Shown here piece after piece: positions 1-7,824 of a stretch of DNA of 64,000 nucleotides; position 1 is the first letter of the stretch; every line of letters starts with the position of its first letter. The notes beneath the pieces are model-generated. The model saw only the letters and a program-made list of their open reading frames with translations. It was not told the DNA's origin and ran no database searches. The translations under genes were made by a program, and so were the position numbers. Source of the DNA: Sphingobacteriaceae bacterium (GTDB taxonomy: Bacteria > Bacteroidota > Bacteroidia > B-17B0 > Aurantibacillaceae); contig NVQB01000001.1 in NCBI GenBank assembly GCA_002319075.1, positions 3,968,001 through 4,032,000 of the forward strand, read 5' to 3'.

Positions 1-840
1 GATGGTTATGTAGGTATTGGTATTAATGCTCCAACGGCAGCATTGCATATCGACGCGGGCGCAAACAAACCAGGTTTTCTCTTACATAACGCTGTTGACG
101 TGGTTGGTGGGGCGTTACCTTTTATAATTGAAGCTAACACAGCTTCTCAAACATATGGCAGCAATACCTACGGACGTTTAATGAGGTTAACAAACCTTAC
201 TCAAACTGTAAGTTTTGATTTAGGAATCAGTGGCAATGGAGGGTTTTTTCTGACGACGATAAATAATTATGCTTCCCCAAGTATTTATATATCATCGGGC
301 AGCAATGTAGGGATCGGTACTCCTGCCCCCGTGGCAAAATTAGATGTAGCTGGGAATGTGAAAATTTTTGACGGTACACAAGGCGATGGAAAAACTTTTG
401 TTTCTGATGGTAATGGAGTGGGTGCATGGAAAAGTTCTCCGGCGGCAATTTCATTCAGTGGATTGAATGCAAATAGTGTAACAGTTACTACAAGTCCAAC
501 AACTCTTATAACCAGTGCTATGGTTTTCGCAAAACAATACGCGGCTACCGAAGTACATATTTCTTTGCATTCTTTAATGGGTGGTGGTGTTTTCTCCGGC
601 GCCGGTAGCATTTATTTTGAAATTTATGTAGATGGAGTTGCTGCGGGTGTTACCTCACGCCATTATATAAAATCAACAAATAAAGAAGAATATGTTTCTC
701 TTGAATCCTATTTTTCGGGACTCTCTGTGGGGAATCATACTATCACTATTATTGCTGCTACTGATGCGGGCTCATCTTATCCTGTTACCGCAGATCCAGG
801 TGGGTATAACGGAAGGCTACTCGTAAAAGAAACTTTTTAA
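1..840 (+). CDS. C-terminal part of a secreted beta-repeat adhesin-like protein (5' end outside window)
   Basis: The frame is already open at base 1, so the true start lies upstream; 279 residues are visible. Two copies of a stalk motif can be read, VGIGINAPTAALHI at the edge and NVGIGTPAPVAKLDVAG near residue 101. This motif is typical of long, repetitive surface proteins of Bacteroidota and resembles phage tail-fibre stalks. The last 130 or so residues form a separate beta-rich domain (GLSVGNHTITI, ending GRLLVKETF). There is no S74 chaperone domain and no T9SS sorting domain. The next gene starts 58 bp downstream and carries the same stalk motif, so the two are probably related surface proteins. 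The function as an adhesin is inferred from architecture only. Confidence 0.75.
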   Translation, partial: DGYVGIGINAPTAALHIDAGANKPGFLLHNAVDVVGGALPFIIEANTASQTYGSNTYGRLMRLTNLTQTVSFDLGISGNGGFFLTTINNYASPSIYISSGSNVGIGTPAPVAKLDVAGNVKIFDGTQGDGKTFVSDGNGVGAWKSSPAAISFSGLNANSVTVTTSPTTLITSAMVFAKQYAATEVHISLHSLMGGGVFSGAGSIYFEIYVDGVAAGVTSRHYIKSTNKEEYVSLESYFSGLSVGNHTITIIAATDAGSSYPVTADPGGYNGRLLVKETF

Positions 841-898
841 AACAGAATAACGCTCTCAAAAGTATATATGACCTGAAAATAAATTAAAACGAAACCCA

Positions 899-3800
899 AT
901 GAAAACTATGAAACTCTTATTGGTCCTGGCTTTACAATTAACTGTATTAAGTGTTTTAGCCCAGAGCCCTCCATTAATTAATTATCAGGGTATCGCACGC
1001 GATGCCAACGGACTTCCCATTACAGGTAATATCGATCTTCGTTTTGAATTTCATCAGGGTGGAGTATCTTCTCCTACCGTTTTTTCTGAACAACAAACGG
1101 TAAGCACCACCTCTCTGGGTCTTTTCACTACACAGATTGGAAAAACCTCCAATTTAAATGCTGTTAACTGGGAGTCTGGTTCACTTTTTTTAGAAGTTTC
1201 AGTGAGCTTATCGGGCGCGGGTTATGTAAGTATGGGAACGCAACAATTAGTGAGCGCACCTTATGCGTTGCATGCACAATCTGTTCCTTCAACCTTTACA
1301 AACAATATCCTTACCATAGGTTCAGGAACAAACGCGAAAACCTACTCGCTTACTTCTGTAGGAAGTTCGCCAGGTACCAGTATCACTACCAGTGGTGCGG
1401 CTACCGTTACCAGTTCGGGTACTAATACTTTTAATATCGATGTTCCCGCTACTACTTTTTCTTCAGGAACAAATGTTTCTGTGCAGGGTACGCACCCAAA
1501 TTATACCATCTCTTCAACGCCTAGTTTGAGTATTAATGGAAATAACCTCAGTATATCAGGTGGTAACACAATTCCCATTCCCACGTCAGGAACTATTGCG
1601 GCTGTTAATACAACGGTGGTTACCAGTGGTGCGGCAACCACAACTACGTTAGCACCAAATTCATTCAGTATAAATGTTCCTGTTCCAACATTTACGGGAG
1701 CCGGGCAAACTACTATTTTGGGTTCTTTTCCTAATTACACTGTTAATACACCTACAGTTACAGCCGGTTCCAGTCCCACCATTACCGGTGTCGGGGCAGC
1801 AGTAGTAACACCAACCACGGGTACAAATTTTGTGGTGAGTGTTGCCAATCCAACATTATCAAGTTCAGGAAACAGTGTTACATTAACACAGGGCACACTG
1901 GTAACAACAGCCACTATAGCTGCAACGCCTGCTACGTCTTTATCAGCGGGTACCAACGTTAATATAGCAGGAACAAATCCTTATACCATTGCAGCAACTC
2001 CGACTTTAAATTTATTAACGGCCAACACCTTAAGTATAAGCGGAGGGAATTCAATAACGATTGCTCCTACAGTTTCTGTTTCCGGAAATGGATCATTGAG
2101 CGTGGGACCTTTAACGAACAGTGTAAACATTGCTCCTAATTTATTAGGAACAGGTGCTGTGTCGGTTAGCGGAACCTTTCCAAACTACACAATTTTTGCA
2201 ACTCCGGCCGGAAGTGTGACGGTTATCTCAACAACGGTAACGGGCACCAATCTGGCAAATGTAACTTCTACAGCCACCAATTTATATAATGTAGATGTTC
2301 AGCCTCCCACTTTTACACCAGCGGGTCCGGTAAGTATCAGCGGTACTTATCCTAATTACACAATTAATTCAAGCGCAGGAGTAACGTACACAAATGGAAC
2401 AGGTATTAGTATTACTTCAGGATCTATCATTACCAATACTTCTCCTAACATAACACCTACCATTGTTATAACAAGCACTGCAGCAGCAGGGTCGTCGGTA
2501 ACAAGTTCAGGAAGTTCGTTCAGTATCAATGTTCCACCGGCAATAATCTCCAGTTCAGGAAATACAATTACAGTGACACATGGCACAACCATAACTACAG
2601 CAACGATCTCTGCAGGCCCAACAACAAGTTTAGTTCCGGCAGGTGTTGTAAGTATGACCGCAACAGGCACCAACTCATTTATAGTTGGAGTTCCGGGTCC
2701 AACTTTAACCAGCAATGGTAATACTTTAACCATTACCCAAGGTACAGCAGTAACGTCGGCAACAGTGGCAGGCAGTCCAACAACAAGTTTAGTTCCGGCA
2801 GGTGTTGTAAGTATGACCGCAACAGGCACCAACTCATTTATAGTTGGAGTTCCTGATCCTATTTTAACCAGCACTGGAAATAGTTTAACCATTACACAAG
2901 GTACAGCTGTAAGTACGGCCACCATTCCGGCTTCTATAACTTACACCAACGGAACAGGTATTTCCATCACCTCAGGATCTATCATCACCAATACAAATCC
3001 CGACCAGGTAGTAACTCTTTCCAATGCCGGAAACATGGGGATATCTGGAAGTTATCCGAATTTTAGTTTAGCTGCACCATCCGCCAGTTTCACACAGGGC
3101 GGTATAGCGAACGTTAGCACTATTACAGCAAATTCCTATAGCGTAAGTGTTCCGGGCCCTACTTTAACGAGCACTGGAAATAGTTTAACCATTACCCAAG
3201 GCACAGCGGTGAGTACAGCCACCATTCCTGCTTCTATAACTTACACCAACGGTACGGGTATTTCCATCACCTCAGGATCCGTTATTACCAATGCAAATCC
3301 CGACCAGGTAGTAACACTTGCTAACGGAGCTAATATTTCCGTATCTGGAACTTATCCTGCATTTACTATTGCATCTCCTTCACCAACCTTTACACCAAAC
3401 GGACCAGTAACGATAACCGGCACCTATCCATCTATGACGGTTAACTCCACTGCAGCCCCTGTGTATACAAATGGTGCGGGTATTTCTGTTACAGGATCTG
3501 TGATTACAAATACAAGCCCTAACCAAACAGTAAGCGTTACAAGTGGCTCCAATATTAATGTTTCAGGAACTTATCCGGCTTATACTATTTCCTCTCCAAC
3601 GCCTACTTTCACACCAAATGGTCCGGTAACTATAACAGGAGCGTATCCATCCATGACAGTGAACTCCACTGCAGCACCGGTTTATACAAGCGGTACAGGT
3701 ATCTCAATTACATCTGGAACTATTATTACCAATACAAATCCTGACCAGGTGGTAACCCTTTCTAACGGAGCTAACATTTCCGTTTCGGGAACTTATCCTG

Positions 3801-6049
3801 CATTTACGATTGCATCACCTTCACCCACCTTCACACCAAATGGACCGGTAACAATAACAGGAACTTATCCCTCCATGACGGTAAACTCTACCGCAGCGCC
3901 TTCGGCCAGCTTTACACAAGGGGGTATTGTAAACATCAGTACAATTACAGCAAATTCATATAGTATCAGTGTATTGCCTGCAACCATAGCTGTAACTTTC
4001 TCGGCTGCTGCGAATCCAGCTGTTACAACTACCGGAAACTCTTTTAATATTAATATTCCACCGGCTGTGGCTCCGAATATTACTGTCTCTTCGTCTCTTG
4101 CAGCGGCGGGGATCTCTACAACAAGTGCAAATAATTTTAATATCAATGTTCCTTCTCCAAACATTGTTGTGTCACAAACGGCTGGTGCTGTGGGCATCAG
4201 TACCACAAGTGCAAACAATTACAACATCAACATTCCTTTAGCGAATGGTGCATGGGGACTTTTAGGAAATGCCACCACCACTGCAGGAACCAATTTTATA
4301 GGAACTACAGATGCCAGGGATCTGCAATTTAAAACCAATAACACGCTCGCTATGGTTATTAACACTTTGGGCAGCGTAGGCATAGGAACAACCACTCCAG
4401 GGACAAAATTCCATGTTAGCAATGGTTCCGCAACGGGAGAAACAGGTTATTTTGAAATGACCAATGCTACTGGTGCGGGTCATGGATTAATCGCATTGAG
4501 CGCTTCCAGTAACTCTTTAAGTTATGCGTTTAGGGCCATCAATAACAACGCGGCTCTAACTTCTTTCGGAGCAATAATAGAAGGTGGAGCAATTGTAAGA
4601 GCAAAAAACTCAGCCCTTGCATACGCATTCAAAGCACAGGCTTTTGCAGGTGGAGATCTTGTTACTATTCAGAATAACGGTAATATGGGTATTGGTACAA
4701 ATAGTCCAGACGCATTATTAAATGTGCAGGGTAGCATTGATATTGGGATTACGAATTCGGTAACGGGGATAATGTCAGCCGCTATCGGAACCAGTAATAC
4801 CGTTACCGGCCATCGGTCTTTTGCACTCGGTAGCTCCGCAAGCATTTCAAACCTGGGTAGCATGACCCTGGGAGACTGGGGAGGCGGTGCACCAACCGTG
4901 TTAAATTCTACCGCAGACGATCAGCTATCGGCCCGTTTTAGCGGTGGTTACAGATTTTTTACGGACAACACTTTAACAGCACACAGGGGGATTTACTTTA
5001 CCAGCAATGGTAACGTTGGTATTGGAGTTACCAATCCCGGAACATCAAAATTATTTGTGATGGTGCCAGCTGCAGATGGTACAAATAATATTGGACTTAC
5101 TGCAACCAATAATTACACGGGTACTTCAACAAAATACGGAATTGATGTAAACGTAGATGGAGCAGGAAGCGGAACAAAATATGGTATCAGTTCCACAGTT
5201 GTGGGTCTCGCGCTGGATGGGAGTGCTAATTATGGCTACCAGGTGATAATGACTCCCAATGGCACAGGCTCGGGGTTTGCAAATTATTCATATCTGCAGC
5301 CAGTAGGAACAGGTCCACGTTACGGCCACCTCACATATGTTTACAGCGCTTCTGGAAATACTTCCGATACATATGGACACTACATTGGCATGAGCGGCTC
5401 GAATGCTACCGCTGTAAAACATGGTTTATATGTAACCGGTGAGGATCAAAATTATTTTTCGGGAATGGTGGGTATGGGAACTATTACACCTCAATACGGT
5501 TTAGATGTGAAATACAATGGAGGCGTATACATGGCAGAATTCGAAAACCTAAATACTGGTAGCGGAGCTGATGGGATTAAAATTAGTGTACAAAATGGTA
5601 GTCCGACATCGAGCGCTTACTTCGTAGGATGTTACGCAAATGGACTTAATATCGGGGGCATAAGAGGTGATGGTGCTGGAGGCGTTACATTTCCACAATC
5701 ATCAGATCGCCGTTTAAAACAAAATATAAAAGACTTTAAAAATTCATTAGAAATAATTGGAAATATCCAACCCAGACAATACGAATATAAAAGGAGTCCT
5801 GGTATTACCAGTATAGGGTTTATAGCACAAGAACTTAAACAATACTATCCTTATGCAGTCATCGGTCAGGAGAATTCAGACGTGAATGAAGACCCAATGA
5901 TGGTAGATTATTCAAGGTTAACCCCCTTATTAACAGGTGGTATCAAAGAACTCCACGAAATCGTGAAAAAACAAGACCTCGATATTGAAGAATTAAAAAA
6001 GCAATTAGAAGAACAAAAAAAACTAATTGAGCAGCTTTTAAAAAAATAA
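899..6049 (+). CDS. Giant secreted beta-repeat adhesin with C-terminal S74-type intramolecular chaperone domain
   Basis: This is a 1716-residue protein. A signal peptide (about residues 1-21, ending VLAQ) is followed by a domain beginning PPLINYQGIARDANG, common at the N-terminus of Bacteroidota surface proteins. Roughly residues 130-1110 are Thr/Ser/Gly-rich beta repeats built on units such as ISVSGTYPAFTIASPSP and PVTITGTYPSMTVNS. After that come NVGIGTTTPGTKFHV-type stalk motifs. Residues 1601-1716 match the peptidase S74 / tail-spike chaperone domain: SSDRRLKQNIKDF at its start, GFIAQELKQYYP, and a terminal coiled coil. In that family the Ser and Lys of the SD.RLK motif self-cleave the chaperone after trimer folding. 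Both are present here (about S1602 and K1607). A trimeric stalk is inferred. The gene lies upstream of T9SS-related genes on the same strand. Confidence 0.85.
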   Translation: MKTMKLLLVLALQLTVLSVLAQSPPLINYQGIARDANGLPITGNIDLRFEFHQGGVSSPTVFSEQQTVSTTSLGLFTTQIGKTSNLNAVNWESGSLFLEVSVSLSGAGYVSMGTQQLVSAPYALHAQSVPSTFTNNILTIGSGTNAKTYSLTSVGSSPGTSITTSGAATVTSSGTNTFNIDVPATTFSSGTNVSVQGTHPNYTISSTPSLSINGNNLSISGGNTIPIPTSGTIAAVNTTVVTSGAATTTTLAPNSFSINVPVPTFTGAGQTTILGSFPNYTVNTPTVTAGSSPTITGVGAAVVTPTTGTNFVVSVANPTLSSSGNSVTLTQGTLVTTATIAATPATSLSAGTNVNIAGTNPYTIAATPTLNLLTANTLSISGGNSITIAPTVSVSGNGSLSVGPLTNSVNIAPNLLGTGAVSVSGTFPNYTIFATPAGSVTVISTTVTGTNLANVTSTATNLYNVDVQPPTFTPAGPVSISGTYPNYTINSSAGVTYTNGTGISITSGSIITNTSPNITPTIVITSTAAAGSSVTSSGSSFSINVPPAIISSSGNTITVTHGTTITTATISAGPTTSLVPAGVVSMTATGTNSFIVGVPGPTLTSNGNTLTITQGTAVTSATVAGSPTTSLVPAGVVSMTATGTNSFIVGVPDPILTSTGNSLTITQGTAVSTATIPASITYTNGTGISITSGSIITNTNPDQVVTLSNAGNMGISGSYPNFSLAAPSASFTQGGIANVSTITANSYSVSVPGPTLTSTGNSLTITQGTAVSTATIPASITYTNGTGISITSGSVITNANPDQVVTLANGANISVSGTYPAFTIASPSPTFTPNGPVTITGTYPSMTVNSTAAPVYTNGAGISVTGSVITNTSPNQTVSVTSGSNINVSGTYPAYTISSPTPTFTPNGPVTITGAYPSMTVNSTAAPVYTSGTGISITSGTIITNTNPDQVVTLSNGANISVSGTYPAFTIASPSPTFTPNGPVTITGTYPSMTVNSTAAPSASFTQGGIVNISTITANSYSISVLPATIAVTFSAAANPAVTTTGNSFNINIPPAVAPNITVSSSLAAAGISTTSANNFNINVPSPNIVVSQTAGAVGISTTSANNYNINIPLANGAWGLLGNATTTAGTNFIGTTDARDLQFKTNNTLAMVINTLGSVGIGTTTPGTKFHVSNGSATGETGYFEMTNATGAGHGLIALSASSNSLSYAFRAINNNAALTSFGAIIEGGAIVRAKNSALAYAFKAQAFAGGDLVTIQNNGNMGIGTNSPDALLNVQGSIDIGITNSVTGIMSAAIGTSNTVTGHRSFALGSSASISNLGSMTLGDWGGGAPTVLNSTADDQLSARFSGGYRFFTDNTLTAHRGIYFTSNGNVGIGVTNPGTSKLFVMVPAADGTNNIGLTATNNYTGTSTKYGIDVNVDGAGSGTKYGISSTVVGLALDGSANYGYQVIMTPNGTGSGFANYSYLQPVGTGPRYGHLTYVYSASGNTSDTYGHYIGMSGSNATAVKHGLYVTGEDQNYFSGMVGMGTITPQYGLDVKYNGGVYMAEFENLNTGSGADGIKISVQNGSPTSSAYFVGCYANGLNIGGIRGDGAGGVTFPQSSDRRLKQNIKDFKNSLEIIGNIQPRQYEYKRSPGITSIGFIAQELKQYYPYAVIGQENSDVNEDPMMVDYSRLTPLLTGGIKELHEIVKKQDLDIEELKKQLEEQKKLIEQLLKK
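2618..2853 (+). repeat. 77-bp exact direct repeat inside the adhesin gene, period 159 bp
   Basis: Bases 2618-2694 and 2777-2853 are identical and start 159 bp apart, encoding two copies of a 53-residue unit. A looser 300-bp period follows (around 2874 and 3174, both starting actggaaatagtttaacc). Another near-repeat pairs 3331 with 3768. Identity at DNA level, beyond what protein constraint needs, points to recent unit duplication or gene conversion in the stalk. Confidence 0.9.
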
Positions 6050-6073
6050 AACGCAGACTATTTTAAATTTAAA

Positions 6074-6856
6074 ATGAAAAAACTTTTTATACTCACTGTT
6101 CTCATAGCCAGCTGTAAAGTGTTTGGTCAAAGTCCCAGCATTAGTCCGCAGGTAATAAACTCTGCGGGAGATCACCGGCAGCTCGGCAATACAGGTATTT
6201 ACGTAACCGATAATGTAGGAGAACCCTTTACTGAAACTGTTGGGGGCAATAATGTGATTACGCAAGGGTTTATTCAACCAGAAGTAGTTTCCATTTTTGG
6301 CTTTTCGGCAACCGCACAGGTTAAAAATGTGACCTGTCTCGATAAAAACGACGGTGAAATCCTTATAAAACTCACTAAAGCTACTGAAGCGGCAAGTTAC
6401 GTAGTAACCTATAGCTGGACACCCACAATGACCTGCACAACACGTTGTGATTCACTGACGGACCTTACCCCACAAACTTATACTGTAAATATGTTTATTA
6501 CCTATACCACCAGCGTAGGGGTTGTTAGAAATGATACACTAAAACAGGTGATCGCGCTCACGGGTTCGAACGAAGTTTGTAGTGTAAAAATTTACACCGG
6601 TATCAGCGCTAATAACGATGGCTTAAATGATGTTTTAACGATTGATAATATCGAAGCCTTTCCAAAAAACACTCTCAAAATTTTTAACCGCTGGGGCATT
6701 GAGCTAGCAGATATAAAAGGGTATAATATGAGCACTAATTCATGGCCAACAAAAGATAAGTTGGATAATCTGCTCTCAAGTACTTATTTTTACATCCTTG
6801 ATCTGGGTAATGGAACAAAGCCTATTAAAGGATGGGTTGAATTAATGAAAAACTGA
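6074..6856 (+). CDS. Secreted protein with C-terminal T9SS type B (gliding motility-associated) sorting domain
   Basis: 260 residues with a signal peptide (1-18, ending VFGQ). The N-terminal part (SPQVINSAGDHRQL, NVGEPFTETVGG, TQGFIQPEV) is seen in many Bacteroidota secreted proteins. A middle segment of about 100 residues resembles a repeat of the SprB type (VTCLDKNDGEI, YSWTP, DLTPQTYTV). The C-terminus from about residue 172 is the type B sorting domain: YTGISANNDGLNDVL, then LKIFNRWGIEL, YFYILDLGNG and KGWVELMKN. This domain directs export across the outer membrane by the type IX secretion system. The gene starts 24 bp after the adhesin and 33 bp before porP/sprF, consistent with one transcript. 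Confidence 0.88.
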   Translation: MKKLFILTVLIASCKVFGQSPSISPQVINSAGDHRQLGNTGIYVTDNVGEPFTETVGGNNVITQGFIQPEVVSIFGFSATAQVKNVTCLDKNDGEILIKLTKATEAASYVVTYSWTPTMTCTTRCDSLTDLTPQTYTVNMFITYTTSVGVVRNDTLKQVIALTGSNEVCSVKIYTGISANNDGLNDVLTIDNIEAFPKNTLKIFNRWGIELADIKGYNMSTNSWPTKDKLDNLLSSTYFYILDLGNGTKPIKGWVELMKN

Positions 6857-6889
6857 TAAATCAAGACCTATCACGCAAAACAAAAACAA

Positions 6890-7819
6890 ATGAAAAGAAG
6901 TTTAATCCTCGTTATGAGTATGTTGATTCTTTCCTCAGGAATGAATGCCCAACAAGATCCTCAATACAGTATGTACCAGTTTAACCAGATGATCATTAAT
7001 CCTGCCTATGCCGGAGCACGAGATGCCCTGGCAATTGTGGCATTGCGTCGCGATCAGTGGGTAAGTTTTCCCGGAGCTCCCAAAACAACTTGTCTAAGTG
7101 GCCACGCTCCAATTCTCAATAAAAATATTGGAGTGGGAGCAACCATTATAAGAGATGAAATAGGGCCAAGAAGTACCACAGGTTTCTACGCCAATTTCGC
7201 TTATATTTTAAAATTAAGTCAGAAAATGAAGCTCTCCTTTGGCTTAAACGGCGGGTATAACCGTTACCAGTTCGACTTCAGCAAAATCTCGTTTCAAAGG
7301 GATGAGGCGCCACCGGAATTATTACAAAATCTAAATAAAGGAACACTGGATATTAATGCAGGACTTTATTTGAGAACACATACTTTTTTTACAGGACTTA
7401 GTGCAACCCACATAAATAATCCAAGTGTTTATTCTTATCAAGCACCAACACCAAACGGCGGAAAATTTAGTTACAAAGTACGTACGCACTTATTTTTCAC
7501 CATCGGTAATTCGTTTGTAATAAGTAAAGACCTGGTATTTGCGCCAACACTTTTAATTAAAAACGTAAACAACGAAATTGGAGCCGATTTAAATTTGAAT
7601 TTCTTTTTATTTAAACGTATGTGGCTGGGCGCCTTTTATAGAAATGGATATGGTCCGGGGGCACTCATGCAGTTTTATGCTACTGATAAATTAAGACTGG
7701 GCTTGTCATACGACACCGGGCTTCAGGACGCTCGCAAATTAGGATCCAGTTTTGAAGTAATGGTAGGATTCGATTTTTCAGGCGCTAAAGCAAAAATGAT
7801 TAACCCAAGATTTTTATAA
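6890..7819 (+). CDS. PorP/SprF family type IX secretion membrane protein
   Basis: 309 residues with a signal peptide (1-20, ending MNAQ). The mature protein begins QDPQYSMYQFNQMIINPAYAGAR, the hallmark of the PorP/SprF family. The rest is an outer-membrane beta-barrel pattern with alternating aromatic strands (TGFYANFAYILKLS, KLSFGLNGGYNRYQF, MWLGAFYRNGYGPGAL). Family members help export or anchor particular T9SS cargo on the cell surface and are usually encoded next to that cargo. Here the type B cargo gene is immediately upstream and an OmpA-type protein starts 5 bp downstream. It is therefore likely the dedicated partner of the upstream cargo. Confidence 0.92.
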   Translation: MKRSLILVMSMLILSSGMNAQQDPQYSMYQFNQMIINPAYAGARDALAIVALRRDQWVSFPGAPKTTCLSGHAPILNKNIGVGATIIRDEIGPRSTTGFYANFAYILKLSQKMKLSFGLNGGYNRYQFDFSKISFQRDEAPPELLQNLNKGTLDINAGLYLRTHTFFTGLSATHINNPSVYSYQAPTPNGGKFSYKVRTHLFFTIGNSFVISKDLVFAPTLLIKNVNNEIGADLNLNFFLFKRMWLGAFYRNGYGPGALMQFYATDKLRLGLSYDTGLQDARKLGSSFEVMVGFDFSGAKAKMINPRFL

Positions 7820-7824
7820 GATTT

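Noticed and set aside
2356-2925. Long minus-strand frame (189 codons) inside the adhesin gene, plus a similar one at 3865-4218
   Set aside because: Low-complexity Val/Thr-rich antisense shadow of the repeat-rich coding strand, with no start context or family similarity.
899-6049. Possible CRISPR-like repeats
   Set aside because: The repeats encode a protein repeat in one frame and vary in length and sequence; no unique spacers.
899-6049. Prophage because of the S74 tail-spike-type domain
   Set aside because: The gene has a bacterial signal peptide and sits among T9SS genes; no phage structural, packaging or integrase genes are nearby.
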